Shown one piece after another: positions 1 to 8,632 of a DNA stretch of 39,155 bases. Where the stretch lies: the NCBI GenBank assembly GCA_040221055.1, contig JAVJVN010000021.1:1-39155 (forward strand), read 5' to 3'. A program made the translations under genes and the position numbers. Source of the stretch: Rhodothermales bacterium. Its GTDB lineage: Bacteria > Bacteroidota > Rhodothermia > Rhodothermales > UBA10348. Numbering within the stretch: position 1 is the stretch's first letter; each line of letters begins with the position of its first letter. A model generated the notes under the pieces. The model saw only the letters and a program-made list of their open reading frames with translations, was not told the DNA's origin and made no database searches.

Positions 1-136
1 GGGCCTTTCTCCTGCCCCCCGCCCCACATTCGTTTCAGGCAGGTTGAGCCGCCTGACAGGGGCCGTCTCGTCCAAAAACACATGAAGCAAAACTCTCGGA
101 TCCCCCGTATGTTGGGCCCACTCTCACTCCGAGCGC

Positions 137-1414
137 ATGTCCAATTCCAATGACCTCCTGAGGCGCGACCGGTCTCATCCCAATCTCATCCTGTTCGCGT
201 TGTGGCTGATGGTCTTCTCAGCCAGCAGCCAGGTCATCATCATCGCGCCCATCCTGCCCCGCATCGGGGAAGCGCTGAACATTGCGGAATCCCTCCAGGG
301 CTGGCTCATCACCTCCTATGCCGTTGCGCTGAGTGTTTTCGCGCTCATCGTGGGGCCCATATCGGACAAGGTGGGGCGCCGGAAAGTCCTGATTGCCGGG
401 TGTGCCTCCATGGCCGTGGCCCTCTGGCTGCATGCCGTGGCCGACAGTTTCTTTTCCCTCCTGGTCGTGCGCGCAGCCGCGGGTGCCGCCGGCGGCATGT
501 TGAGCGGTGCGGCGGTTTCGTATGTCGGGGATTACTTCCCCTACAACAAGCGGGGCTGGGCCAACGGATGGGTCATGAGCGGCGTCGCGTTCGGGCAGAT
601 CATCGGGATTCCGGTGGGTACCGTCCTCGCGGACCAATTCGGATTCCGGGCGGCGTTCCTGATGTTCGCGGGCAGCATGACGTTGACCACGTTGCTTATA
701 TGGGGTTTCGTACCCCAACCGGATGTGGAGCGGGACACCGGGCGATTGACGCTGGCCAAGGCCATTGCCACGTACCGGGAATTGCTGTCCCGGAGGGTAG
801 TCGTATCGGCCTCGGCGACGTACTTCCTGATGTTTTTCTCCATCGGTCTTTACGTGATCTATCTGCCCACCTGGCTTGAGCAGACGCTGGAAGTGTCCGG
901 AACCGCCATTGCCTCGTTGTTCTTCGTGGGTGGCGTTGCGACCGTTATTGCTGGCCCGGCTGCCGGCAAGCTTTCGGACCGGATTGGTCGCAAGCCCCTG
1001 ATTGTCGGCTCCTGTCTGGGATTGGCCGTGGCCATGATCCTGACCACGTACGTCATCACCTCCATGTGGGTGGCGTACATCCTGTTCGGCGGGACCATGA
1101 TCATGATTGCCATGCGCATGAGCCCATTGCAGAGCCTGATGACGGCGCTCGTGGAAGACCGGCGCAGGGGGGCCCTGCTCAGTCTGGCGGTCTCCATTGG
1201 CCAGGTCGGGATCGGAATCGGCGGGGCGGTTGCCGGGATGGCGTACACCCGGTACGGCTACATCAGCAACACCATGGTCGGTGCGGTATCCATCCTGGGC
1301 ATGGCGTGGCTGGTCCAGCGTGCGCTGCCGGAGCCGAAGGAAGACGATTTCAAGCCCAAAGGCGAAGCGGCCGATCCGGAAGGTGCCGAACCGGCCGCTG
1401 CCCGGGTAGTCTGA
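137..1414 (+). CDS. MFS transporter (12-TM efflux-type permease)
   Basis: This 425-aa protein is almost entirely hydrophobic and has the layout of a 12-helix major facilitator superfamily permease of the inner membrane. The family's motif A is visible twice: a GPISDKVGRRK stretch in the first half (about residues 73-83) and GKLSDRIGRK after the central loop, so both six-helix halves are present. The tail of about 30 residues is charged and cytoplasmic-looking. The ATG at 137 begins a short polar N-terminus just before the first helix. The gene converges on rho with only 10 bp between the two stop codons. Drug or sugar-efflux permeases are the closest general match, but the substrate cannot be read from the sequence. 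Confidence 0.9.
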   Translation: MSNSNDLLRRDRSHPNLILFALWLMVFSASSQVIIIAPILPRIGEALNIAESLQGWLITSYAVALSVFALIVGPISDKVGRRKVLIAGCASMAVALWLHAVADSFFSLLVVRAAAGAAGGMLSGAAVSYVGDYFPYNKRGWANGWVMSGVAFGQIIGIPVGTVLADQFGFRAAFLMFAGSMTLTTLLIWGFVPQPDVERDTGRLTLAKAIATYRELLSRRVVVSASATYFLMFFSIGLYVIYLPTWLEQTLEVSGTAIASLFFVGGVATVIAGPAAGKLSDRIGRKPLIVGSCLGLAVAMILTTYVITSMWVAYILFGGTMIMIAMRMSPLQSLMTALVEDRRRGALLSLAVSIGQVGIGIGGAVAGMAYTRYGYISNTMVGAVSILGMAWLVQRALPEPKEDDFKPKGEAADPEGAEPAAARVV

Positions 1415-1424
1415 CGAGTCCTGT

Positions 1425-3518
1425 CTAGGAATTCATTACCACGAGGAACTCGTCGTTCTTCTTCGTGCCGCGCATCTTGTCGAGCAGCCAGCTCATGGCA
1501 TCGACCGGCGCCATGTCCGCAAGCATCTTCCGGAGAATCCAGATCCGCTGCAGCTTGGCTTCCGGTATGAGCAGTTCTTCGCGGCGTGTGCCCGACTTGA
1601 CCACATGGATGGCCGGGAAAATGCGTCGGTTGGCCAGTTCGCGGTCCAGCACGATTTCCGAGTTGCCGGTGCCCTTGAATTCCTCGAAGATGACCTCGTC
1701 CATACGGCTTCCGGTATCGATGAGGGCTGTGCCGATGATGGTCAGCGATCCGCCCTCTTCAATATTCCGGGCGGCGCCGAAGAACCGCTTCGGTCCGCGC
1801 AGGGCGCCCGCTTCCATACCGCCCGACATGGTCTTGCCGGTGTTGGGCGCGCAGGCGTTGGCCGCACGCGCCAGACGGGTGATGGAGTCGAGCAGGATGA
1901 CCACGTCCTTGCCGGCCTCAACCAGACGCTTGGCCTTGTTGAGCACGATTTCGGCCACTTCAATGTGCCGTTCCGGTTCCTGGTCGAAGGTCGATGCGAT
2001 GACCTCGGCGTCCACGTGCCGGCGCATGTCCGTCACTTCCTCCGGCCGCTCGTCCACCAAGAGGATGATGAGCACACATTCCGGATGATTCGTCGTGATG
2101 GCGTTGGCAATCTTCTGCAGGATGATGGTCTTGCCCGTCTTGGGCTGCGCCACGATGAGGGCACGCTGGCCCTTTCCGATGGGCGAGAAGAGGTCCATGA
2201 TGCGCGTGGTGTACTCACCCGGCAACGTTTCGAGGTTCAACTGCTCTTCCGGATAGTACGGCGTGAGGTAGTCGAAGCTCGGGCGCTCGTCCAGTTCACC
2301 CGGCACGCGGCCGTTGATGTTGTTGACCTGGATGAGTGCGAAATACCGCTCGCCTTCCTTGGGCGGGCGGACTTCGCCGTCCACCGTATCGCCCATCCGG
2401 AGCGAGAATTTCTTGATCTGCGAGGGCGACACGTAGATATCGTCCGGGCTGGGCAGGTAGTTGTACTCGGCGCTGCGCATGAAGCCGTATCCGTCGGGCA
2501 GGATTTCCAGGACGCCGATCTTGTTGATCATGGCGGCCAGGTCGACCTCGCTCGGGTCGTATTCCTGCATGTAGGGCGGGGCCTCGGCGTAAACGCGCTG
2601 ATGCCGTTCCTCCCGGCTCTCGCGGTTGCGGCCACCCTGGTCGCGGTCACGGTCACGGCCGCGGTTGCGACCCCGGTTCCGGCGATCATCGTCGCGCTGG
2701 TTGCCGCGATTGTCGTTGCGGTCACGGTCGCGGTTTCCGCCGCCACTGCCCGAGTCGTCGCGACGGCTGCTGCGGTTGTCGTTTCCACCACGGTTGTCGT
2801 TGGCGCTGCCGCGGTTGTCATCCCGGCCGCGGCTCTCATTGCGGGTATCGTTTCCACCACGGTTGTCGTTGCGGTTGTCGCGTCCGCGACCGCGTCCACG
2901 CCCCCGGCCCCGGCCACGCCGGTCATTCTGGTCGGACGAGCCCTGAGAACCCTGGTTTTGATTCTGGCTGTCGCCCTGACTCTGGCGCTGACTCTGGTTC
3001 TGGTTCGAATCGTTCCGGTCCTGGCTTCCGCCCCGGTCGTCGCCTTGACTGCGTGCGTCGTCGCTGCGGCCCCGGTCTTCATTTCCGGAAGTGGCAGAAG
3101 AAGAGGAGGAGTCCTTGTCTCCCCGGCGGCGTCCCCGGCCGCGCTTTTCGTCGCGGGAATCACTGCGGGAATCACTGCGGGAGCTGTCGCGGGAGTCGTC
3201 ACGGGATTTTTCAGACCCCGAATCCTGCGACTTGGCATCGGCCTCTTTCGATCCGCGGCCCCGCTTGGGCCGGGACTCCTTGTCGGGGCGGGAGGACTTT
3301 TCGCGCTGGCTCTTCGGAAGCGACTCGCTGTCGCGGGGCTGGGCTTCCTGGTCTTCGTCGCTGCGCTTGGCGCGTCCGGCCAGTTTTTCGGCGCGGGCTT
3401 CGAGAATGGCGTAAATCAGGTCCTGTTTGCGCAGGTTGGACATGCCGCCAAGGTTCATTTTCTTGGCAATATCCTTCAGCTCAGGAAGCTTCTTGTCCTG
3501 CAACTCGGCAATATTCAT
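1425..3518 (-). CDS. rho: Transcription termination factor Rho with large disordered N-terminal insertion
   Basis: Hexameric RNA-dependent ATPase that ends transcription. The protein is 697 aa against roughly 420 for E. coli Rho. Order: a Rho N-terminal SAP-like helical domain (residues 1-45), a very low-complexity insertion rich in Arg, Asp, Asn, Gly, Ser and Gln (about 48-310), the cold-shock RNA-binding domain (about 325-400, with YGFMRS), then the ATPase core. Core motifs visible are the P-loop PKTGKT, the [13 protein letters not shown] segment, the Walker B strand [14 protein letters not shown], the Q-loop region [15 protein letters not shown] and a C-terminal SGTRREELL. Bacteroidota Rho proteins are known to carry long disordered insertions. 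The DNA of the insertion is repetitive, with a 24-bp exact repeat at 2779-2802 and 2848-2871. The family assignment is secure. Confidence 0.97.
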   Translation of the reverse strand: MNIAELQDKKLPELKDIAKKMNLGGMSNLRKQDLIYAILEARAEKLAGRAKRSDEDQEAQPRDSESLPKSQREKSSRPDKESRPKRGRGSKEADAKSQDSGSEKSRDDSRDSSRSDSRSDSRDEKRGRGRRRGDKDSSSSSATSGNEDRGRSDDARSQGDDRGGSQDRNDSNQNQSQRQSQGDSQNQNQGSQGSSDQNDRRGRGRGRGRGRGRDNRNDNRGGNDTRNESRGRDDNRGSANDNRGGNDNRSSRRDDSGSGGGNRDRDRNDNRGNQRDDDRRNRGRNRGRDRDRDQGGRNRESREERHQRVYAEAPPYMQEYDPSEVDLAAMINKIGVLEILPDGYGFMRSAEYNYLPSPDDIYVSPSQIKKFSLRMGDTVDGEVRPPKEGERYFALIQVNNINGRVPGELDERPSFDYLTPYYPEEQLNLETLPGEYTTRIMDLFSPIGKGQRALIVAQPKTGKTIILQKIANAITTNHPECVLIILLVDERPEEVTDMRRHVDAEVIASTFDQEPERHIEVAEIVLNKAKRLVEAGKDVVILLDSITRLARAANACAPNTGKTMSGGMEAGALRGPKRFFGAARNIEEGGSLTIIGTALIDTGSRMDEVIFEEFKGTGNSEIVLDRELANRRIFPAIHVVKSGTRREELLIPEAKLQRIWILRKMLADMAPVDAMSWLLDKMRGTKKNDEFLVVMNS

Positions 3519-3858
3519 AGTGTGTCTGGAGAGGTGACCATCGGGCAGATGTAGATGTGCCCAGGGCGTACGTGGACTGCAATCAGGGTGCAGACAGGGT
3601 CAGGGTAAAGGAACGGTTGTGGTTTCGTCGGCAGACAGGGGGTCTACGGGCGGCACAAGACGGGGCCCTCAAAAGGAAATATCGCCCTGGATAGGAAATC
3701 GATGGGGATATCGGGCCCGAGCGGGTAATGAATTCAAACCCCGCAACCGTCTGAATATAACCCATAACGGAATGAAATCCAGAAGGATGCCTTCGTCACG
3801 CAAAAACAAGCAGAATTCCGGGCGTATTTACGGACCGGGTGGTCGTCCTGCGGTCCAT
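3519..3858. other. 340-bp intergenic region upstream of rho
   Basis: No ORF of convincing composition on either strand. The stretch is the leader and promoter region of rho (minus strand) and lies downstream of folC. A weak inverted repeat, GCGGG at about 3718 paired with CCCGC at about 3740, was looked at as a possible tRNA T-arm but has no acceptor or anticodon stems around it. Nothing else is assignable by eye. Rho leaders are often autoregulated in other bacteria, but no specific element can be shown here. Confidence 0.5.
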
Positions 3859-5076
3859 TTACTCGTCCAGAACAGCATCGAGGGCCGCGGCTGCAACGTC
3901 ATGCGATCCGATGAACAGCGCATTCCGGCCCTCCCTGCGTGCGCGCTGAACCGCGTGGGCTACCGATGGGAGCGGTTCTGCCCGCAGTGCCAAATCCGAT
4001 GCCAGTGCCTCTGCACTCCGTCCTCGGCTTCCTTGGGTCGGCACCGTCCAGACCGCGTCGACACCGAATTCTGCCAGGACGCGACCCACGCCGGCAGCGT
4101 CCTTGTCGCCCAACATGCCGATGACGACCGTGTACGCGTGCGGGCCGTCCATGGCTGCCAAACCTGCCAACGCGGTGGCAATGGCCTCCGGATTGTGTCC
4201 GATGTCCACCACGAATCGGGGCCGTTCGGACAGGACTTCCAGCCGGGCGCGCAGGCCGGACAATGCGCGGACGGAGGCCAATCCCTCGCGGACCGCCGGC
4301 GCGTGCGGGTCCAGGGCTTGCATGAGCGCGAGCGCAACGCGGGCATTGCCGCGTTGGTGGGCACCGGGCAGGTCCACGATCACATCGTCCGGAAGGGCCA
4401 CGCCCGGCGCATGGATGACGTCAGCTCCGATGGTGCGGGCCACATCTTCGATGGCACGGAGGGCTTCGGCGGGCATTGCGCCCACGATCAGCGGGCGTCC
4501 GGGCTTCGCGATGCCGGCTTTTTCGCGCGCAATATCCGGGAGCGTGTGCCCCAGGAGGTCCATGTGGTCGAACCCGATGCTCACGATGGCCGAAGCCTCG
4601 GCGTCCAGGATGTTGGTGGCATCGAGCCGGCCGCCGAGCCCGACTTCCACCACGGCTACATCCACCCCTTCGTGCGCAAACCAGGCGAGGGAAAACGCGA
4701 CGGTGGCCTCGAAAAAGCTCGGGGAAATCCGGTCCAGGTCCTCCGCGTGCCGCTCGGCCATGGCGTCAAGCCATTCCGCAGGGGCCGCACGGCCGTCCAC
4801 CCGCATCCGTTCGGTAATGTGCCGCAAGTGCGGCGACGTGTGCAATCCGGCACGGTGGCCCGATGCCGTCAGGAGCGCACTCAGCATGGCCGCGACCGAA
4901 CCCTTGCCGTTCGTGCCGGCAACCAGCACGGTGCGGAACGTCCGCTCCGGGTGGCCGAGGGCGTCGAGCAGGGCGGCTATCCGGTCGAATCCCGGCTTGA
5001 GCGCCACGCTGCCGTCCGTGGCGAATCTGGGCAGTGCCAGCAGACGGTCTGTTCCGGTCGCAGCGCGGGGGTTCAT
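3859..5076 (-). CDS. folC: Bifunctional folylpolyglutamate synthase/dihydrofolate synthase
   Basis: Mur-ligase-type ATP-dependent enzyme that adds glutamate to dihydropteroate and to folates in the cytoplasm. With the ATG at 5076 the protein is 405 aa, normal for FolC. Visible signatures are the ATP loop GTNGKGS at residues 54-60, the SPHLRHITERMRVDG segment, VEVGLGGRLDATN and the following IGFDHMDLLG. A longer reading from 5196 adds 40 Arg/Pro-rich residues that run through tsaE in another frame. The ATG at 5076 overlaps the tsaE stop as ATGA, the usual sign of translational coupling, and fixes the start. It is the downstream member of a tsaE-folC pair. Confidence 0.95.
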   Translation of the reverse strand: MNPRAATGTDRLLALPRFATDGSVALKPGFDRIAALLDALGHPERTFRTVLVAGTNGKGSVAAMLSALLTASGHRAGLHTSPHLRHITERMRVDGRAAPAEWLDAMAERHAEDLDRISPSFFEATVAFSLAWFAHEGVDVAVVEVGLGGRLDATNILDAEASAIVSIGFDHMDLLGHTLPDIAREKAGIAKPGRPLIVGAMPAEALRAIEDVARTIGADVIHAPGVALPDDVIVDLPGAHQRGNARVALALMQALDPHAPAVREGLASVRALSGLRARLEVLSERPRFVVDIGHNPEAIATALAGLAAMDGPHAYTVVIGMLGDKDAAGVGRVLAEFGVDAVWTVPTQGSRGRSAEALASDLALRAEPLPSVAHAVQRARREGRNALFIGSHDVAAAALDAVLDE

Positions 5077-5540
5077 GGCGCGTCCGGGTCCGCCCCGTCC
5101 TCCAGCCAGGTCAGCGTGCGATGGTCGCCGCTGGCGTGGGCTATCCGCACGACATGCGTCCCTTCGGGGAGCAGGCCCCGGGCGCGCTCCGGCCACTCCA
5201 CCAGACAGATTCCGTCGCCCAGGAAATAATCCTCCAGACCGGCACGACGGGCATCGGCCTCGTCTTCCAGTCGGTACAAATCAATGTGGTACACCGGAAT
5301 ACGAGCTTCGTACTCGTGAGCGATCGTGAAGGTCGGACTGGACACATCGCCAGCGTCACCGCCGAGCCCCTCCACCACGCCCGCCACGAACTGGGTCTTC
5401 CCGGCGCCCAGGTCCCCCTCGAGCGCAACCACATCACCGGGCTCCAGGAGCACTGCGAACGCGGCGCCGAGCGCCCGCGTGTCGGAGGCGGAGTCGGACG
5501 CGGCCGAACGGGTCCGGGTGGGGAAGGGCAGGGCATTCAC
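5073..5540 (-). CDS. tsaE: tRNA threonylcarbamoyladenosine biosynthesis ATPase TsaE
   Basis: 155-aa P-loop protein of the t6A37 tRNA-modification complex; it acts with TsaB and TsaD in the cytoplasm. The sequence shows the Walker A motif GDLGAGKT at residues 42-49, the conserved SSPTFTIAHEYE segment and the HIDLYRLEDE motif, in the usual TsaE order and length. The start is a GTG at 5540; no in-frame ATG lies near. Its stop overlaps folC as ATGA. The 79 bp between porX and this gene contain a 13-bp direct repeat. Confidence 0.95.
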   Translation of the reverse strand: MNALPFPTRTRSAASDSASDTRALGAAFAVLLEPGDVVALEGDLGAGKTQFVAGVVEGLGGDAGDVSSPTFTIAHEYEARIPVYHIDLYRLEDEADARRAGLEDYFLGDGICLVEWPERARGLLPEGTHVVRIAHASGDHRTLTWLEDGADPDAP

Positions 5541-5552
5541 GGGAAAAAACCA

Positions 5553-5598
5553 GGTTCAGGATTTCGGGCGGCGCACCAAGGCCGCGGTTCAGGATTTC
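5553..5598. repeat. 13-bp direct repeat in the porX-tsaE gap
   Basis: GGTTCAGGATTTC occurs exactly at 5553-5565 and again at 5586-5598, 33 bp apart, in the short space between the porX stop and the tsaE start. The copies are separated by GC-rich sequence. It may be a small tandem duplication; no function is evident. Confidence 0.6.
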
Positions 5599-5619
5599 AG
5601 TCGGCTTGCGACGGCCGAG

Positions 5620-7185
5620 TCAAGACTTGGGTCGGAGCGTGATCACCGGCAGCAACATCTCCTCGAGCGATACCCCGCCGTGCTGCATGGTGTCCTTGTA
5701 CTTGTTGACGTAGTAATTGTAATTCGTAGGGTATACGAAATAGTAGTTTTCCTTCGCGATGATGTAGTTCGTCTGCGCATTTTCCCGGGGCAGCCCGTAC
5801 GTCTCGGGGTCTTTCACGAAAATGGCGTGGCGCCCGTCGCATTTCAGATTGCGGCCATACTTGTAGCGGAGCGCCGTGGACGTTTCGCGGTCCCCGATGG
5901 CCTTGGTCGGTTTCAGGCTGCGGACAATGCCGTGGTCGGTCGTGATGACAATGGTGCAGTCCTCCTCGGCCAGTTGCTGGAAGGCCTGGAACAGCCAGGA
6001 GTGCTCGAACCACGTGCGCGTAAGCGCCCGGTAGGCCCGTTCGTCGGGGGCCAGTTCCTTCAGCACGTCCGAATCGGAGCGGCTGTGGGCCAGGATGTCC
6101 ACGAAATTGACGACCACCGCGCTGAGATCGCTCTGCAGCAGATCATGCACGGACGTCAGGAATTCACGCCCGTCCTGCGAGGAAATCACCTTCCGGTAGG
6201 ACACCCGGTCCGTACGGTGGCGTCGCTTCAACTGATCGACCAGGAACTCCTCCTCGTTCCGGTTGCGACTGTGCTCATCGTCCTCGCCGTCGGCCCAGAT
6301 CCGGGGGTATTTCGCAGCCAGATCCACCGGCAACAACCCCGAGAAGATGGCATTCCGCGAGAACGGAGTGGCCGTCGGCAGGATGCCGTAATGGAATTTT
6401 TTCTCCATTGAGAAGAGTGGTGACAGCAACCGCTCGAACTCCAGCCACTGATCGTAGCGCATACAGTCGATCACGAAGAAAATGACCGGCCGTTTACCCG
6501 TCATGCGGGGCAGCACGAATGTGGGTACGATTTCGTGGGACAGGACGGGCCGATCTTTTCCGGCGGCCAGGTTCTTGTTGCCAATCCAGTCCGGGTAAAC
6601 GGACTCTATCCAACTGGAAAAAACGCGGTTGGACTCGGCATACTGGTCTTCCAGCACCTGCCGGACCCCCTCATCGGAGCCCAACTCCAGATCGTACCGC
6701 AGCAGCTTCTCGTACAGCTCCACCCACTCCTCGTGGTCCAGATCGCCCGCGAGCGCGGCCGTGATTTCGCCGAACGACTGCAGATAGGACTGCGATGCGC
6801 GCTCCGTCTGCAGACGGGCATGATCCAGCAGCCGCTTGCACGTCAGGAGTACCTGCGACGGGTTCACGGGCTTCGTGAGGTAGTCCGAAATCTTGCCCCC
6901 GAGGGCCTCCTCCATTATCCGCTCCTCCTCGCTTTTGGTCACCATCACGACCGGCACGTTCGGGGCGATCGCCTTGATTTCATCGAGTGCATCGAGCCCG
7001 CCGCGGCCCGGCATCTGCTCGTCCAACAGGACGACGTCGAAGGGGCGCTCGCGCATCTTCTCGATGGCATCCAGCCCGTTGGTTACGCTCGTGACCTCGT
7101 ATCCCTTGGATTCCAGGAAGAGGATGTGGGGCTTGAGGAGATCGATTTCGTCATCCGCCCAGAGGATTCGTGAAGGACCGGCCAT
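5620..7185 (-). CDS. porX: PorX-type response regulator with PglZ phosphatase domain
   Basis: 521-aa two-domain protein. Residues 1-120 form a receiver domain with the acidic pair D11-D12, phospho-acceptor Asp55 in VVLLDEQMPG and Lys104 in YLTKPVNPSQ. The rest is a PglZ/alkaline-phosphatase-superfamily domain, with FVIDCMRYDQW, the NFVDILAHSRSD segment and a TTDHG motif that would bind metal. In Bacteroidota this architecture is PorX, partner of the PorY kinase, which controls type IX secretion and hydrolyses oligonucleotides. The gene's presence agrees with the T9SS sorting tail on the protein at 23910-26045. The ATG at 7185 starts directly before the receiver fold. Confidence 0.93.
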   Translation of the reverse strand: MAGPSRILWADDEIDLLKPHILFLESKGYEVTSVTNGLDAIEKMRERPFDVVLLDEQMPGRGGLDALDEIKAIAPNVPVVMVTKSEEERIMEEALGGKISDYLTKPVNPSQVLLTCKRLLDHARLQTERASQSYLQSFGEITAALAGDLDHEEWVELYEKLLRYDLELGSDEGVRQVLEDQYAESNRVFSSWIESVYPDWIGNKNLAAGKDRPVLSHEIVPTFVLPRMTGKRPVIFFVIDCMRYDQWLEFERLLSPLFSMEKKFHYGILPTATPFSRNAIFSGLLPVDLAAKYPRIWADGEDDEHSRNRNEEEFLVDQLKRRHRTDRVSYRKVISSQDGREFLTSVHDLLQSDLSAVVVNFVDILAHSRSDSDVLKELAPDERAYRALTRTWFEHSWLFQAFQQLAEEDCTIVITTDHGIVRSLKPTKAIGDRETSTALRYKYGRNLKCDGRHAIFVKDPETYGLPRENAQTNYIIAKENYYFVYPTNYNYYVNKYKDTMQHGGVSLEEMLLPVITLRPKS

Positions 7186-7388
7186 CGTTGTTCAATCAGT
7201 GAAGTTGGGAAAAACGGTAGCGGTTGGGCGGGACGGGGCTCCGGATGGGTTCAGGGGATGCGCGTGCAAGGCGTTCAGCAGCTTCCTGTTACCCGGTTCC
7301 GCGCGCAAAGGTTCACCGGCACACCGGTAAACAAGATGCGCCGAGGGTCGTTCAACCCGTCAGTGCACACCTATTCCACCCCGAGACC

Positions 7389-7892
7389 ATGAAAGACCGC
7401 ATACTTGCCGCCGTAAACGATCAGATCCAGGCCGAATTCCAGTCCGCCTGGTACTACCTGGCCATGTCGGCCCGCTTCGAGGAGATCAAGATGCCCGGAG
7501 CCGCGTCGTGGATGCGCATGCAGTGGGAAGAAGAGACGGCGCACGCCATGAAGCTGTTCGACCACCTGGTCCGGCGCGGCGCATCGCCGAAGCTGTCGGC
7601 CCTCGACGAGCCGAAGGTCATCTTTACGACGCCCATGGAGGCCTTCGAGAAGGTGCTCAAGCACGAGCAGCACGTCACGAAACTCATCCATGACCTGTAC
7701 GAAGTGGCCGTGGACGAGCGCGACTACGCCCTGCAGACACTCCTGCACTGGTTCATCGACGAGCAGGTGGAAGAGGAGGAGGCCGCCGAGGCCATCATTG
7801 ACAGCCTCCGCCTGGCCGGCGATTCCGGACAGGGTTTGCTCATGATTGACCGCGAGCTCGGATCCCGCTCGCCCGGCGCATCGGAAGCCTGA
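7389..7892 (+). CDS. ftnA: Ferritin (non-haem, FtnA-like)
   Basis: Iron-storage protein of 167 aa expected to assemble into a 24-subunit cytoplasmic shell. The four-helix ferritin sequence is clear: QIQAEFQSAWYYLAM with metal ligand Glu16, then the EEETAHAMKLF helix with Glu49 and His52 of the ferroxidase site, and WFIDEQVEEEEAA on the last helix. An upstream in-frame reading adds 55 non-ferritin residues, so the ATG at 7389 is preferred. No haem-ligand Met typical of bacterioferritin stands out. The gene is monocistronic and divergent from porX, with about 200 bp of leader in which no Fur box could be recognised by eye. Confidence 0.94.
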   Translation: MKDRILAAVNDQIQAEFQSAWYYLAMSARFEEIKMPGAASWMRMQWEEETAHAMKLFDHLVRRGASPKLSALDEPKVIFTTPMEAFEKVLKHEQHVTKLIHDLYEVAVDERDYALQTLLHWFIDEQVEEEEAAEAIIDSLRLAGDSGQGLLMIDRELGSRSPGASEA

Positions 7893-7913
7893 GCCGGTCG
7901 GAGGCCTGATTTT

Positions 7914-7982
7914 TCAACCATCCGTGTGAAGAGACGGTGCATTTGCTCGCGCATCAACCATATGGTTGAAACAAATGGTTGA
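7914..7982. promoter_or_regulatory. Palindromic operator for the TetR regulator (three half-site groups)
   Basis: TCAACCATATGGTTGA at 7954-7969 is a perfect 16-bp palindrome. An extra left half-site TCAACCAT lies at 7914-7921 and an extra right half-site ATGGTTGA at 7975-7982, running up to the regulator's first codons. TetR proteins usually bind such short palindromes next to their own gene, so this should be the autoregulatory operator that also controls the efflux genes. The binding itself is inference. Confidence 0.75.
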
Positions 7983-8002
7983 CCCTCGCGATAGGCCGCC
8001 GC

Positions 8003-8632
8003 ATGGGAAACGAAACCACACAGGCGGAACAGGCCATCTTCGATGCGGCCCTCACCGAGTTCGCGGCGCGCGGCAAGGACGGCGCGCGCATGCAGGACAT
8101 TGCGGACCGGGCGGGCATGAACAAGGCCATGCTGCACTACTACTACCGCTCCAAGGACAAACTTTATGAGGCCGTGCTGGCCCACGTCCTGGGCGGGTTC
8201 ATGGGGGAGGTGTCCTCGTCCATGGATATCGATGCGCCCTTTCCGGAGCAGCTCCGGACCATGATTGCCACGTACACGCGCATGCACTACCGGCAGCCGG
8301 ACGTGTGCAAGTTGTGGCTGCACGAGAACCTGAACGGCGCCCCCGTGGCGCGCGACCTGCTGGCCAACCGGGGCGGCGCCTTCAATGCGCCCCGCAAGGC
8401 CTTTGCCTGGATTGAGGCCGCCGTCGAGCGCGGCGACATCCGTCCGGTGGATCCGCTCCAGTTCATGTTCACGTTCATCGGGGCGGTTGTGATTTTCCTG
8501 ATTTCCCGTTCCACGCTCTCGCTCTACCGCCCGGACCTGCTGGACCCCGATCCGGTCGTGCGCGAGCAGCTCATTGAGGAACGGATTGACCACCTTTTCA
8601 ACCTCTTCTACCATGGATTGCAACCCAGGTAA
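8003..8632 (+). CDS. TetR-family transcriptional regulator of the RND efflux operon
   Basis: 209 aa from the ATG at 8003 (a TTG at 7979 would add eight residues but would lie inside the operator). The N-terminus is a TetR helix-turn-helix: EQAIFDAALTEFAARG, then ARMQDIADRAGMNKAMLHYYYRSKDKLYEAVL. The C-terminal ligand/dimer domain is divergent, as is normal. It is the first gene of the efflux run, overlaps the next gene by 20 bp and sits behind a strong palindrome, so it most likely represses the operon until a toxic compound binds. The inducer is unknown. Confidence 0.9.
   Translation: MGNETTQAEQAIFDAALTEFAARGKDGARMQDIADRAGMNKAMLHYYYRSKDKLYEAVLAHVLGGFMGEVSSSMDIDAPFPEQLRTMIATYTRMHYRQPDVCKLWLHENLNGAPVARDLLANRGGAFNAPRKAFAWIEAAVERGDIRPVDPLQFMFTFIGAVVIFLISRSTLSLYRPDLLDPDPVVREQLIEERIDHLFNLFYHGLQPR

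Noticed and set aside
1605-3554. 649-aa open frame on the plus strand across rho
   Set aside because: It is antisense to the repetitive, GC-rich rho gene; its Val/Ala-rich low-complexity middle is the mirror of the Asp/Asn/Arg codons of Rho and no domain is seen.
3700-3760. tRNA-like AATTCAAACCCCGC stretch
   Set aside because: The arms are short and there is no D-arm, anticodon arm or acceptor stem at the right distance.
5076-5196. Extended N-terminus of folC (40 residues)
   Set aside because: Arg/Pro-rich and lies inside tsaE; the ATGA overlap supports the start at 5076.
7224-7388. 55-residue N-terminal extension of ferritin
   Set aside because: Not ferritin-like; the normal start is the ATG at 7389.
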